Source: an uncultured Rhodospirillales bacterium
GTDB taxonomy: Bacteria; Pseudomonadota; Alphaproteobacteria; Reyranellales; Reyranellaceae
NCBI GenBank assembly: GCA_945957125.1
Contig: CAMFJT010000004.1
Coordinates: 1 to 64,000 of the forward strand
Direction: 5' to 3'
DNA length: 64,000 nucleotides
The notes below the pieces were generated by a model. The model was not told the DNA's origin. It worked only from the letters and a program-made list of their open reading frames with translations, and did no database searches. Every line of letters begins with the position of its first letter. Position 1 is the stretch's first letter. The position numbers were made by a program, and so were the translations under genes. Below, one piece after another: positions 19,100 to 28,520 of this stretch.

Positions 19100-19981
19100 T
19101 CACCGCTCGCGCATCTTGGGATCGATCGCGTCGCGCAGGGCATCGCCGAACAGGCTGAAGCCGAACACGGTGAGCGCGATGGCAAGGCCCGGGAAGATCG
19201 CGATCCACGGCGCGGTCGAGGCATATTCCTCCGCCCCGCCCTGCAGCATGAGACCCCAGGCCGGCGTCGGCTCCTGCACCCCCAGGCCCAGATAGGACAG
19301 CGACGCCTCGGCCAGGATCGCCTGGCCGACGAAGGCGGTCAGCATGATCAGGAACGGCGCCACCACGTTGGGCACCATGTGGCGCAGGATGATCCGGGCG
19401 TGGCTGAAGCCAGAGGTGCGCGCGGCGTCGATATAAGGCACCTCCCGGATCGACAGCGCGCTCGAGCGCACCACGCGCGCGCAACGCGGCACCAGCGGCA
19501 CGGTGATGGCGGCGATCACGTTCTGCACGCCGGTGCCGAAGATGGCGACCACCGCGAGCGCCATGATGATCAGCGGGAAGGCCATGAGGATATCCATCAC
19601 GCGCTGCAGCACGTCGTCGATCCAGCCGCCGAAATAGGCGCTGGCGACGCCCAGCACCAGGCCGAGGAAGCCGCCGACGAAGGCCGAGACGAAGCCGATG
19701 ATCAGCGCGGTGCGCGCGCCGTAGACGATTCGCGACAGCAGGTCCCGGCCGAACTGGTCGGTGCCCAGCCAGTGGGCCGCGCTGGGCGGCTCGGTCATGG
19801 CGGCGAAGTCGTTGGCGGTCGGGCTGTAGGGCGCGATCCATTCCGCCGACAGGCCGGCGATGGCGGCGATCACGACGATCACCAGCCCGAAGGTTCCCAG
19901 TGGCTGGCGGCGGGCGAAGCGGAGCGACGCCGCGAGCCAGGAGCGGCGGCGCACGGGCAGGTCGTCGGTGACGGCGGTCAT
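19100..19981 (-). CDS. ABC dipeptide/oligopeptide transporter permease (DppC-like)
   Basis: LGTDQFGRDLLSRIVYGARTAL; EASLSYLGLGVQEPTPAWGLML. Confidence 0.94.
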   Translation of the reverse strand: MTAVTDDLPVRRRSWLAASLRFARRQPLGTFGLVIVVIAAIAGLSAEWIAPYSPTANDFAAMTEPPSAAHWLGTDQFGRDLLSRIVYGARTALIIGFVSAFVGGFLGLVLGVASAYFGGWIDDVLQRVMDILMAFPLIIMALAVVAIFGTGVQNVIAAITVPLVPRCARVVRSSALSIREVPYIDAARTSGFSHARIILRHMVPNVVAPFLIMLTAFVGQAILAEASLSYLGLGVQEPTPAWGLMLQGGAEEYASTAPWIAIFPGLAIALTVFGFSLFGDALRDAIDPKMRER

Positions 19982-19995
19982 CGCGGGCGCTTTCC

Positions 19996-20967
19996 TCAGC
20001 CGAAGCGGATGCGCGGGTCGAGCCACGCATAGAGCACGTCGACCACCAGGTTGGTGACGACGAAGACGGCGACGGTCAGCATGACCAGCGCCTGGGTCAG
20101 CGTGTAGTCCTGATTCTGCACCGCCAGCACGAACAGCCGACCGATGCCGTTCAGGTTGAACACCTGCTCGGTCACCACAAGGCCGCCGATCAGGAACGCG
20201 AACTCCATGCCGATCAACGTCACCACGGGCAGCATCGCGTTCTTGAGCGCATGGCGGTTGATGATCAGCTGCTCGACCAGCCCCTTGGCGCGCGCGGTGC
20301 GGATATAGTCCTCGCGCAGCACTTCGAGCATGGCGGAGCGGGTCATGCGCATGGTCACCGCCGAGTAGCGGTAGCCGATGGTGATCGCCGGCAGGATCAC
20401 GATCGAGAGGTTGCCCCAAGGGTCGTCCCACAGCGGCACGTAGTCGATCGACGGCATCCACGGCGAGCCGAGCAGGTAGTGCGATACGTCGAGCACGATC
20501 AGGATCGAGAGGATGCCGAGCCAGAAGGACGGCGTGGCGATGCCGGCGATGGCGACCGTGCGCACGACATGATCGAGCCAGCTGTTCTGCTTCAATGCGG
20601 AGATGGTGCCGAGCGGGATGGCGATCGCCACCGCCACGATGGTGGCCAGCAGCGCGATCTCCAGCGACACCGGCAGGCGCGAGGCGATCTCCTGCACGAC
20701 CGGCTTGCCCGACCACATCGAGGTCCCAAAGTCGCCGATCGCGAAGCCGCCGATGAAGTCGAGGAACTGCAGCGGCAGCGACCGTTCGAGCCCGATCTGG
20801 GCATGGCAGGCGGCCAGCGCCGAGGCGCTGACCGTGCCGCCGCTGCCGCCCAGCCGGACCATGCAGATGTCGCCCGGGATCAGGCGCATCAGCAGGAACA
20901 CCAGCGCCGCCGCCCCGATCAGGGTCGGGATCGACAGCAGCAGGCGGTTCAGGATGTAGCGATGCAT
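19996..20967 (-). CDS. ABC dipeptide/oligopeptide transporter permease (DppB-like)
   Basis: LNRLLLSIPTLIGAAALVFLLMRLIPGD; RTARAKGL; EQVFNLNGIGRLFV. Confidence 0.94.
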   Translation of the reverse strand: MHRYILNRLLLSIPTLIGAAALVFLLMRLIPGDICMVRLGGSGGTVSASALAACHAQIGLERSLPLQFLDFIGGFAIGDFGTSMWSGKPVVQEIASRLPVSLEIALLATIVAVAIAIPLGTISALKQNSWLDHVVRTVAIAGIATPSFWLGILSILIVLDVSHYLLGSPWMPSIDYVPLWDDPWGNLSIVILPAITIGYRYSAVTMRMTRSAMLEVLREDYIRTARAKGLVEQLIINRHALKNAMLPVVTLIGMEFAFLIGGLVVTEQVFNLNGIGRLFVLAVQNQDYTLTQALVMLTVAVFVVTNLVVDVLYAWLDPRIRFG

Positions 20968-20985
20968 CGCCCGCGCTTCGGTGCG

Positions 20986-22596
20986 CTACTTGTCGAGCCA
21001 GACATTGGCCAGGTTGAGGTTCAGGTAGTGGCTGGGGCTGATCTTCCAGCCCTTCATGTACGACCGGTGAACGATGATGCGGCTCCACCACGGGGTCATG
21101 ATCGTGTCGACCTGGGTGTCGAGCGCGTAGGTCTCGAAGGCGCGCATCTTCTCGCGCTGCCGGGCCGGATCGGGCTCGCGCAGCATGGCGTTGTAGAGCT
21201 CGATCAGCTTGGGATCCTCGTAGCCGCCGTAGTTCTCGGGATAGACCGAGCGCGGCAGCACCTTCGCCACGTCGAGCAGCGGGTTGACCAGGTTCTGGCA
21301 ATTGAACTCGACGGCGACCTCGAAGGTGCCGGCCCGCAGGCCTTCGTAGAACGGCCCGGTGGGCAGCACGCGCTGGGTGACCTTGAGGCCGATCTTGCTC
21401 CATTCGTCGATCGCCCAGGTGGCGATGAACTTGTAGGGCTGGTCGACATTGCGGTTCATGAGCTCGAACTTCAGGCCCTCGGCGCCGGCTTCCTTGAGGA
21501 GCTTGCGCGCCTCGGCGCGCGCCTTCTCGATGTCGGTGCCGAAGCCCGCCATCTTGGTCAGCTCCTCCTTCGTCGCCGCCAGCGGCGAACCCGGGAAGAC
21601 CAGGCCGCCGACCGTGTGCACCGTGGCGATCTTCGACAGGGCCGGCGCGCCCTTCCACTGGTCGATCGCCAGCGCCAGCGCGCGGCGCACGCGCACGTCG
21701 TCGAACGGCTTCTTCTTCTGGTTCGGGGTCAGCAGGTTGACGCAGTTCCAGTCGCTGGTCTGTACCGTGACCTTGTCGCCCAGCTCCTTGACCAGCTCGT
21801 CGCGCGCCGACGGCGGCATGCCGCGGAACTCGGTGGCGGCTCGGTCGGCGCGGATGGCGTCGACCCTCACCGACTGCTTGGCCGCGAAGATGGCATTGAA
21901 GCCGTCGAGATAGGGCTGGCCCTCGTGATAATAGTCGGGATTGCGCACGCCCTTGATCGATTGGCCGATCTCGTAGCTCGAGAACTTGAACGGGCCGGAG
22001 CCCAGGACGTTCTTCTCGTACCAGGCGGGATCCTTCTCGAGGATGTCCTTCTTGTAGATGTAGGCGAAAGGATCGGCGAGCGCGGGCACGAAGGCGCTGG
22101 TGGCGAACTTCAGCTTGAAGACGACGGTCTCGTCGTCCGGGTTCTCCACCTTGTCGACCATGACCATGTAGGCTTCGCGCGCGCTCGACACGCCCTTGGG
22201 CGGATTGACGATGTACTGCCAGGTCCGCGCGACGTCGGCCGCGGTGAGCGGTGTGCCGTCGTGGAACTTGACGCCCTTGCGGATCTTGAAGGTGTAGGTC
22301 TTGCCGTCATCGGTCGGCTTCGGCATCTCGGTGCAGAGATCGCAGACGAAGTCGGTCGAGGAGGACGGGTTCTCGGGATTGATCGCGATCAGCGTGCTGT
22401 AGAACGGCGCTGTCGCGTGCAGCGTGGCGAAGGTGTTTTCCTTGTGCCCGTCGAGGCTGGGCGGCGCATCGGCCGGGATCATGTAGGTGAGCGTGCCGCC
22501 GCGCTTGGGTGTCTGGGCCGACGCGGGTGTCGCGGCCAGCGCCGCCGCCACGGCCATGGAGAGGCCGGCGGCCAGTCCTCGCAGGTGCGTCTTCAT
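20986..22596 (-). CDS. ABC transporter substrate-binding protein (peptide/SBP_bac_5)
   Basis: Signal peptide; KRGGTLTYMIPADAPPSLDGHKENTF; IRKGVKFHDGTPLTAADVARTWQYI. Confidence 0.94.
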   Translation of the reverse strand: MKTHLRGLAAGLSMAVAAALAATPASAQTPKRGGTLTYMIPADAPPSLDGHKENTFATLHATAPFYSTLIAINPENPSSSTDFVCDLCTEMPKPTDDGKTYTFKIRKGVKFHDGTPLTAADVARTWQYIVNPPKGVSSAREAYMVMVDKVENPDDETVVFKLKFATSAFVPALADPFAYIYKKDILEKDPAWYEKNVLGSGPFKFSSYEIGQSIKGVRNPDYYHEGQPYLDGFNAIFAAKQSVRVDAIRADRAATEFRGMPPSARDELVKELGDKVTVQTSDWNCVNLLTPNQKKKPFDDVRVRRALALAIDQWKGAPALSKIATVHTVGGLVFPGSPLAATKEELTKMAGFGTDIEKARAEARKLLKEAGAEGLKFELMNRNVDQPYKFIATWAIDEWSKIGLKVTQRVLPTGPFYEGLRAGTFEVAVEFNCQNLVNPLLDVAKVLPRSVYPENYGGYEDPKLIELYNAMLREPDPARQREKMRAFETYALDTQVDTIMTPWWSRIIVHRSYMKGWKISPSHYLNLNLANVWLDK

Positions 22597-22646
22597 GTTC
22601 CCTCCCAATTCTTCGTTATCGATCGCGCTTCTTCGTTCGACCTTCC

Positions 22647-23642
22647 TCAATTCACCTCGCTGCAGGCCACCCAGTGGCCAGGACGCAGCTCGCGCAACTC
22701 GGGCCGCACCCGGCTGCAGCTCTCGACCGCCAGCGCACAGCGGGGATGAAAGACGCAGCCAGACGGCGGATTGATCGGGCTCGGCACCTCGCCCAGCACC
22801 GGCTGGAACGCGCGGCCCGCCTCGATCGTCGGATCGGGGATCGGCACGGCACCGAGCAGGGCGCGCGTGTAGGGATGCAGCGGATCGTCGAATAGCGCGT
22901 CGCAATCGGCCAGCTCGACGATACGGCCGAGATACATCACCGCCACCCGCTGGCAGAGATGGCGCACAACCGACAGATCGTGGGCGATGAACAGGTAGGT
23001 GAGGCCGAAGCGCTCGCGCAGGTCCTCCAGCAGGTTGATCACCTGGGCCTGGATCGACACGTCGAGCGCCGACACCGCCTCGTCGCAGACGATGAACTCG
23101 GGCTCCAGCGCCAGCGCCCGGGCGATGCCGACCCTCTGGCGTTGGCCGCCCGACATCTCGTGCGGATAGCGGTCGGCGAAGCTCGGATTGAGGCCGCAGA
23201 CCGAGAGCAGCTCGCGCACCCGCGCCGCGCGCCGGGTCGCGTCCGGCGCCAGACCGTGCACCATGATCGGCTCGCCGATGATGTCGCCCACCTTCATGCG
23301 CGGATTGAGCGAGCTGTAGGGGTCCTGGAAGATCACCTGGATGCGCCGCCGCAGCGCCAGCATGTCCCGCCGCGACAGCGTGCTGATGTCGACGCCGTCG
23401 TAGAGGATCGCGCCGGCCGTCGGCCGCTCGAGTTGCAGGATGCAGCGGCCGGTCGTCGTCTTGCCGCACCCGCTCTCGCCCACCAGGCCGAGCGTCTCGC
23501 CGCGCCGTAGCGCGAAGTCGATCCCGTCGACCGCCTTCACTTCGCCGATCTGCCGCCGCATCAGGATGCCTTCGGAGATCGGGAAATGCATATGCAGGCC
23601 GCGCACCTCGAGCAGCGGGCGGTCTGCGCCGGTGCCGCTCAT
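22647..23642 (-). CDS. ABC transporter ATP-binding protein (DppF-like)
   Basis: Walker [10 protein letters not shown], signature [15 protein letters not shown]-terminal oligopeptide/dipeptide extension. Confidence 0.95.
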   Translation of the reverse strand: MSGTGADRPLLEVRGLHMHFPISEGILMRRQIGEVKAVDGIDFALRRGETLGLVGESGCGKTTTGRCILQLERPTAGAILYDGVDISTLSRRDMLALRRRIQVIFQDPYSSLNPRMKVGDIIGEPIMVHGLAPDATRRAARVRELLSVCGLNPSFADRYPHEMSGGQRQRVGIARALALEPEFIVCDEAVSALDVSIQAQVINLLEDLRERFGLTYLFIAHDLSVVRHLCQRVAVMYLGRIVELADCDALFDDPLHPYTRALLGAVPIPDPTIEAGRAFQPVLGEVPSPINPPSGCVFHPRCALAVESCSRVRPELRELRPGHWVACSEVN

Positions 23643-24637
23643 GCCGCGGCCTGCGCGGCGGATAGCTCGTTGCGACGGAAGCAGGCCGACTGGTGGCCCG
23701 ATGCGCCGGCCGGCTCGAGCGGCGGGCGCGCCTCGGCGCAGGCCGCGACCGCAAACCGGCAGCGCGGGCGGAATGCGCACCCGCCGTCGAGGCGCGTCAA
23801 GTCGGGTGGCTGGCCCTCGACGGGATCGAGCCGAGCCTGGCGCGGCCGGTCGAGTCGCGGCACCGAGCGCAGCAGCGCGATCGTGTAGGGATGACGCGGG
23901 TCATGATAGAGGTCGGCCGCCGGACCACTCTCCACGATGCGGCCGGCATACATGACGTTGACCCGACTGGCGTACCGCGCGACCACGCCGAGATTGTGCG
24001 TGATGATCACCAGCGCGACGTTCAGCCGGCGCGTCAGGCCGGTCATCAGCTCGAGGATCTGCGCCTGGATCGTCACGTCGAGCGCCGTGGTCGGCTCGTC
24101 GGCGATGATCAGCCGCGGCTCGCAGGTCAGCGCGATGGCGATCATGATGCGCTGCCGCATGCCGCCCGACAGCTGGTGGGGATACTGGCCCAGCCGGCGC
24201 TTCGGATCGGCGATGCCGACCAGGGAGAGGAGCTCGAGGGCACGCCGGTCGGCCGTCGCGCGATCGGCGCCGCGATGCTGCTGCAGCGTCTCGGTCATCT
24301 GGCGGCCGATCGTCAGCACCGGATTGAGCGAGGTCATCGGCTCCTGGAACACCATGCCGATCTCGCCGCCGCGCACCGCACGCATCTCCTCGGCCGAAAG
24401 GCCGAGCAGGTCGCGGCCGCCGAACAGGATCTGACCTTCGACGATACGTCCCGGCGGATCGGGAATGAGGCGCAGGATGGACATCGCGCCGACCGACTTG
24501 CCCGAGCCGCTCTCGCCCACGATCGCCACGGTCTCGCCGGCATCGACGGTGTAGGACACGCCGTCGACCGCGCGCACCAGGCCGGCGCCGGTCCGAAAAT
24601 GGGTATGCAGATTCCTCACGTCGAGGAGTGCCGTCAT
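23639..24637 (-). CDS. ABC transporter ATP-binding protein (DppD-like)
   Basis: Walker A GESGSGKS, signature [14 protein letters not shown], Walker [13 protein letters not shown]; 4 bp overlap with the next gene. Confidence 0.95.
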   Translation of the reverse strand: MTALLDVRNLHTHFRTGAGLVRAVDGVSYTVDAGETVAIVGESGSGKSVGAMSILRLIPDPPGRIVEGQILFGGRDLLGLSAEEMRAVRGGEIGMVFQEPMTSLNPVLTIGRQMTETLQQHRGADRATADRRALELLSLVGIADPKRRLGQYPHQLSGGMRQRIMIAIALTCEPRLIIADEPTTALDVTIQAQILELMTGLTRRLNVALVIITHNLGVVARYASRVNVMYAGRIVESGPAADLYHDPRHPYTIALLRSVPRLDRPRQARLDPVEGQPPDLTRLDGGCAFRPRCRFAVAACAEARPPLEPAGASGHQSACFRRNELSAAQAAA

Positions 24638-24788
24638 AGGCCCTCGCAGCGTTTTCCGTCCCTGATCCACACCTTTTCGCCGCCCTTGTGCCGGGCGTAT
24701 TCAGCTTATTGTAAGCTTATCGCAAGGCGGAAGCGAGGGGGTGCGATGGGGCATCCGGCCGCGCCCCCGAGGCCCTGAGCCTTGGTCT

Positions 24789-24854
24789 TCATTGGACCGC
24801 GCACATCCTGCGCGCTCGAGCTCATGAGCGCGCAGGATGCGCGCGGTCCAATGA
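24789..24854. repeat. 66 bp near-perfect palindrome related to 12481-12562
   Basis: 29 nt arms (28/29 complementary) around an 8 nt centre; right arm TCATGAGCGCGCAGGATGCGCGCGGTCC aligns with TCATGAGCGAGCCGGAGGCTCGCGGTCC. Confidence 0.92.
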
Positions 24855-24868
24855 GCACGATCCGCGGA

Positions 24869-25762
24869 CTACGCCTTGTCTTGCCTGACCCGGTTGCTCA
24901 GCCGGCCGAGGCCGTCGATCTCGATCATCACGCGGTCGCCTGGGCGCAGGAACTTCGGCGGCGTGAAGCCGATGCCGACGCCGACCGGCGTGCCGGTCGC
25001 GATCACGTCGCCCGGCTGCAGCGTCATACCGGCCGAGAGCGTCTCGATCAGGGTCGGGATATCGAAGATCAGGTCGCGCGTATTGGCGTCCTGCCGCAGC
25101 TCGTCGTTGACCCAGCATCTGACACGAAGATTCTCCGGCTCGACCTCGTCGGCCGTCACCAGCCACGGTCCCATCGGGCAGAACGTGTCGAGCGACTTGC
25201 CGATGAACCATTGCTTGTGCCGCGCCTGCAGGTCGCGCGCCGTCACGTCGTTGACGATCGTGTAGCCGCAGACCTGGCCGTAGGCATCGGCCTTCGCGAT
25301 CCCCTTCCCGCCGCGGCCGATCACCACGGCGAGTTCGGCCTCGTAGTCGAGGCTGTCGCTGACGCCGGTCGGATAGAGGATATCGTCGCCGTCGGCGATC
25401 ACGCACTCGGGCGCCTTGGTGAACACGATCGGCGCGGCTGGAATGGCGTCGGCCGCCGAGCTGGCGCTGCTGTCGAAGCCACTGCGCGCGAATTCCTTCG
25501 CATGCTCGTGATAGTTCTTGCCGACGCAGAAGACGTTGCGCGCCGGGCGCGGGATCGGCGCCTCGATCCGGACCTCGGACACCGCTATTCCCTCGCCGGC
25601 GAACCGCGCGGCCTTCGCGATCGTATCGAGCTCGGGGATGATCGACAGCATGTCGCCGACCGGACGGCCGAGCATCTGCTCCAACAGCCAGATCCGGCCA
25701 AGTTCGGGGCGGATCGCACCGACCTTGCGATTTCCACGATACGTGATGGTCACGAGCTTCAT
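24869..25762 (-). CDS. Fumarylacetoacetate hydrolase family protein
   Basis: NVFCVGKNYHEHAKEF; LDYEAELAVVIG; TPVGVGIGFTPPKFLRPGDRVMIEIDGLG. Confidence 0.92.
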   Translation of the reverse strand: MKLVTITYRGNRKVGAIRPELGRIWLLEQMLGRPVGDMLSIIPELDTIAKAARFAGEGIAVSEVRIEAPIPRPARNVFCVGKNYHEHAKEFARSGFDSSASSAADAIPAAPIVFTKAPECVIADGDDILYPTGVSDSLDYEAELAVVIGRGGKGIAKADAYGQVCGYTIVNDVTARDLQARHKQWFIGKSLDTFCPMGPWLVTADEVEPENLRVRCWVNDELRQDANTRDLIFDIPTLIETLSAGMTLQPGDVIATGTPVGVGIGFTPPKFLRPGDRVMIEIDGLGRLSNRVRQDKA

Positions 25763-26751
25763 ACGCGTCCTGCCTCCATGCCGACGGCAAGCACCGTCTT
25801 TGCCACACCCTCCCCGCTCAACGCGAAGGTCAGGGCGTCGCGATACGCCGAGAACGGAAAGACGCGGCCGGCCGGCGGGTTCAGCCGACCGTCGCCGACC
25901 CAGCCCAGCAGCTCGTCGAGCTCCGCATCGGCCCGCCCGGCCTCGAAGACCTGCGCGAACTGCCGGTAGTCGACGCCGACCAGCGAGGCGCCCTTCATCA
26001 GCGGCAGGTTCGCCGGCAGCGCCGGGATCGGGCCGCCGACGAAGCCGACCACCAGATGGCGCCCGCCCCAGTTCAGCGAACGGAAGGCGGGCTGGAACAG
26101 CGGCCCGCACGCCGGATCGAACACCACGTCGATGCCGCCGCCGGCCGCGGCCCTGAGGCGGTCGCGCCAGCCTTCGACCTCGCGGTCGAGCGTGATGGCC
26201 GCGCCATGCCTTGCCGCCAGCGCCCGCTTCTCCTCCGTCGAGGCGACCGCGATGACCGTGGCGCCGAGCAGGCAACCGACCTGGACCGCGGCCAGCCCGA
26301 CGCCGCCGGCCGCGCCGAACACCAGCAGCTTCTCGCCGGCGGCAAGATGGGCGCGATCGCGCAGGCCGTGCAGCGCCGTCACGTAATTGATGCGAAACCC
26401 GGCCGCCTGCTCGAACGCCATGCCGGCCGGCAGCCGCTTTACCGAGCGGGCATCGGCGATCGCCCGCTCGGCGAAGCCGCCACGCACCTGCGCGATCACC
26501 CGATCCCCGACGGCAAGGCCGCTGACGCCCGCACCGAGCGCGTCGACCCAGCCCGACACCTCGCCGCCCGGGATATGCGGCAGCGGCGGCTTCACCTGGT
26601 AGCGCCCGAGCGCCACGAGCGAATCGACATAGCCGACGCCACAGGCCGCCACCTTGATTCGCACTTCGCCGGCCATGGGCTCGGGCACGGCAATCTCGAC
26701 TTCGGCATAGTCGTCGATCGACGCCAGGGAGTTCGTCCGTATCGCCTTCAT
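25759..26751 (-). CDS. Quinone oxidoreductase / zinc-binding dehydrogenase family protein
   Basis: GEVRIKVAACGVGYVDSL; HIPGGEVSGWVDALG; LLVFGAAGGVGLAAVQ; 4 bp overlap with the FAH gene. Confidence 0.92.
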   Translation of the reverse strand: MKAIRTNSLASIDDYAEVEIAVPEPMAGEVRIKVAACGVGYVDSLVALGRYQVKPPLPHIPGGEVSGWVDALGAGVSGLAVGDRVIAQVRGGFAERAIADARSVKRLPAGMAFEQAAGFRINYVTALHGLRDRAHLAAGEKLLVFGAAGGVGLAAVQVGCLLGATVIAVASTEEKRALAARHGAAITLDREVEGWRDRLRAAAGGGIDVVFDPACGPLFQPAFRSLNWGGRHLVVGFVGGPIPALPANLPLMKGASLVGVDYRQFAQVFEAGRADAELDELLGWVGDGRLNPPAGRVFPFSAYRDALTFALSGEGVAKTVLAVGMEAGRV

Positions 26752-26791
26752 GCCGCGACCTTGCAGGAAAGTCGGCGCGCCGCAACGATCA

Positions 26792-26822
26792 TGTTCCTCT
26801 CCGCGCAACGCGGGGAGGAACA
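26792..26822. terminator. Strong hairpin between the peptide-binding protein gene and the quinone oxidoreductase gene; possible attenuator/terminator
   Basis: TGTTCCTCTCCGCG-CAA-CGCGGGGAGGAACA: 14 bp stem with one mismatch/wobble; no clear U-tract. Confidence 0.5.
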
Positions 26823-26835
26823 CGAAGCCACGCCG

Positions 26836-28404
26836 CTACTTCTTCGCCGCGCCCCAGAACACCATGACGGGCGGCAGGGGCGAGAGCGTGACGATCGCGT
26901 CGCGCGCCGCGCCGAAGCCGCGCCATTCGCCGAGCGGGATGTGGGTGACGACCTGCAGGGCACGGGTCTGCACGGCGGCGGCGGCGGCCTTCTTCTCGGC
27001 CTCGGTGGTGGCCTGGGTGAACCGGTCGCGCAGCGTCTCGAGCTCGGCATCGCACGGCCAGCCGGAGCGCGCCTTCTCGCAGGTCGCCACCAGCAGCGGC
27101 GTCATCAGCGGGTCGAGGATGTCGAGCTGCGACCAGCTCGTGCCATAGGCGTTCCAGCCGCCTTCGGACGGCGGGCCCTTCTTGCTCACCAGGCGCGAGA
27201 CCATGCTCTGCCAGTCCATCGGCTGGATATCGACCTTGATGCCGACCTTCTCGAGCTGCGCCTTCGCGACGGCTGGAATGTTCTTCATGACGCCGAGATC
27301 GGTCGGCTGCGGCATGACGATCGGCGTGCCGTCGTATTTCGCCTCGGCCAGCAGCGCCTTGGCCTTCTCGACATTGCCTTCGATCAGGCCGTCCGTGCCG
27401 GCCGTCGAGGCGAACGGCGAGTCGCAGGTGAACATCGCCTTGCAGGTCCGGTAGAACTGGCTGTTGCCGATATTGGCCTGCAGGAAGTCCTCCTGGCTGA
27501 GCGCATAGGCGATCGCCTGGCGCACCTTCTGGTCGTTCAGCGGCGGCTGCAGCCAGTTCGGCCGGAAAGTGAGCTGATTCCAGCTCGTGCCTTGCAGCAG
27601 CCGGATCCCCTTAGCCTTCTCGACCACCGGCAGATGGTCGAAATTGACCGCCTGCAGCCAGTCGACCTCGCCGTTGATCAGCGCGTTGACCTGCGTCTCC
27701 GGGTCGGGGATCCAGATCCACTCGACCCTGTCGACCAGCACCGTCTTGCCGCCGGCCAGCCCCGAGGGCGGCTCGGCGCGCGGCTTGTATTTCGGGTTCT
27801 TCACGAAGACGATCTTCTCGCCCGGCTTCCACTCGTCGCGCTTGAGGATGAACGGCCCGGAGCCGGTCGCCTCGTCGATCTGCTTGAACGGGTCGGTCTC
27901 GGCCACCCGCTTCGGCATCATGAAGGGCACCACGACCGACGGCTTGCCGAGCGCCGCCAGCATTGGCCCGAACCGCTGCTTGAGCACGATCTGGAAGGTC
28001 TTGCCGTCGACGACCTTGTATTCGGACAGATACGAGGCGAGCTTCTGCCCCATCGAATCGCGCGCCGACCAGCGCTTGAGCGAGGCGACGCAATCCTCTG
28101 CCGTGACAGGCTGGCCGTCGTGCCATTCGAGTCCGTCGCGCAAGGTGAAGGTCCACGTCAACCCGTCCTCGCTGGTCTTCCAGGTGTCGACCATCTGCGG
28201 CCGGATCTGGAACGCCGCATCCATCGAGAACAGCGTGTCGTAGACCATGTAGCCGTAGGACCGCGTGACGTAGGCGCCGCTCCAGATCGGATCGATGATC
28301 TTCACGTCCGAATCCATGACGGCCCTGATCGTCTGCGCCGGCGCGACCGGCGCAAACGACGCGACCGCCAGGACGGTCGATACGGCAGCAAGCAAACGAC
28401 GCAT
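26836..28404 (-). CDS. ABC transporter substrate-binding protein (SBP_bac_5)
   Basis: Signal peptide MRRLLAAVSTVLAVASFAPVAPAQT; LRDGLEWHDGQPVTAEDCVASLKRW. Confidence 0.93.
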   Translation of the reverse strand: MRRLLAAVSTVLAVASFAPVAPAQTIRAVMDSDVKIIDPIWSGAYVTRSYGYMVYDTLFSMDAAFQIRPQMVDTWKTSEDGLTWTFTLRDGLEWHDGQPVTAEDCVASLKRWSARDSMGQKLASYLSEYKVVDGKTFQIVLKQRFGPMLAALGKPSVVVPFMMPKRVAETDPFKQIDEATGSGPFILKRDEWKPGEKIVFVKNPKYKPRAEPPSGLAGGKTVLVDRVEWIWIPDPETQVNALINGEVDWLQAVNFDHLPVVEKAKGIRLLQGTSWNQLTFRPNWLQPPLNDQKVRQAIAYALSQEDFLQANIGNSQFYRTCKAMFTCDSPFASTAGTDGLIEGNVEKAKALLAEAKYDGTPIVMPQPTDLGVMKNIPAVAKAQLEKVGIKVDIQPMDWQSMVSRLVSKKGPPSEGGWNAYGTSWSQLDILDPLMTPLLVATCEKARSGWPCDAELETLRDRFTQATTEAEKKAAAAAVQTRALQVVTHIPLGEWRGFGAARDAIVTLSPLPPVMVFWGAAKK

Positions 28405-28425
28405 CACGATCTCCTTGCAAACCCT

Positions 28426-28520
28426 CCGTCGTCCCGACCGGAGCGAAGCGACCTCTTCATACAACGTCCGCCGACATGAGGAGGTCCCTCGACTACGCTA
28501 CGCTCCGCTCGGGACGACGG
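28426..28520. repeat. Imperfect inverted repeat whose right arm enters the 3' end of the HyuA-like CDS
   Basis: CCGTCGTCCCGACCGGAGCGAAGCG / CGCTACGCTCCGCTCGGGACGACGG arms, plus ACCTC / GAGGT. Confidence 0.8.

Noticed and set aside
20251-22749. 832 aa plus-strand ORF opposite the permease and binding-protein genes
   Set aside because: Shadow ORF: composition rich in R/H/D/G/A, no recognisable domains, and antisense to a convincing signal-peptide-bearing binding protein and permease. Common artefact in GC-rich DNA.
26056-28479. 807 aa plus-strand ORF
   Set aside because: Antisense to quinone oxidoreductase and binding-protein genes; low-complexity GC-driven composition.
28426-28520. Repetitive palindromes considered as a CRISPR array
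   Set aside because: No series of regularly spaced direct repeats with unique spacers; repeats are inverted and singletons.
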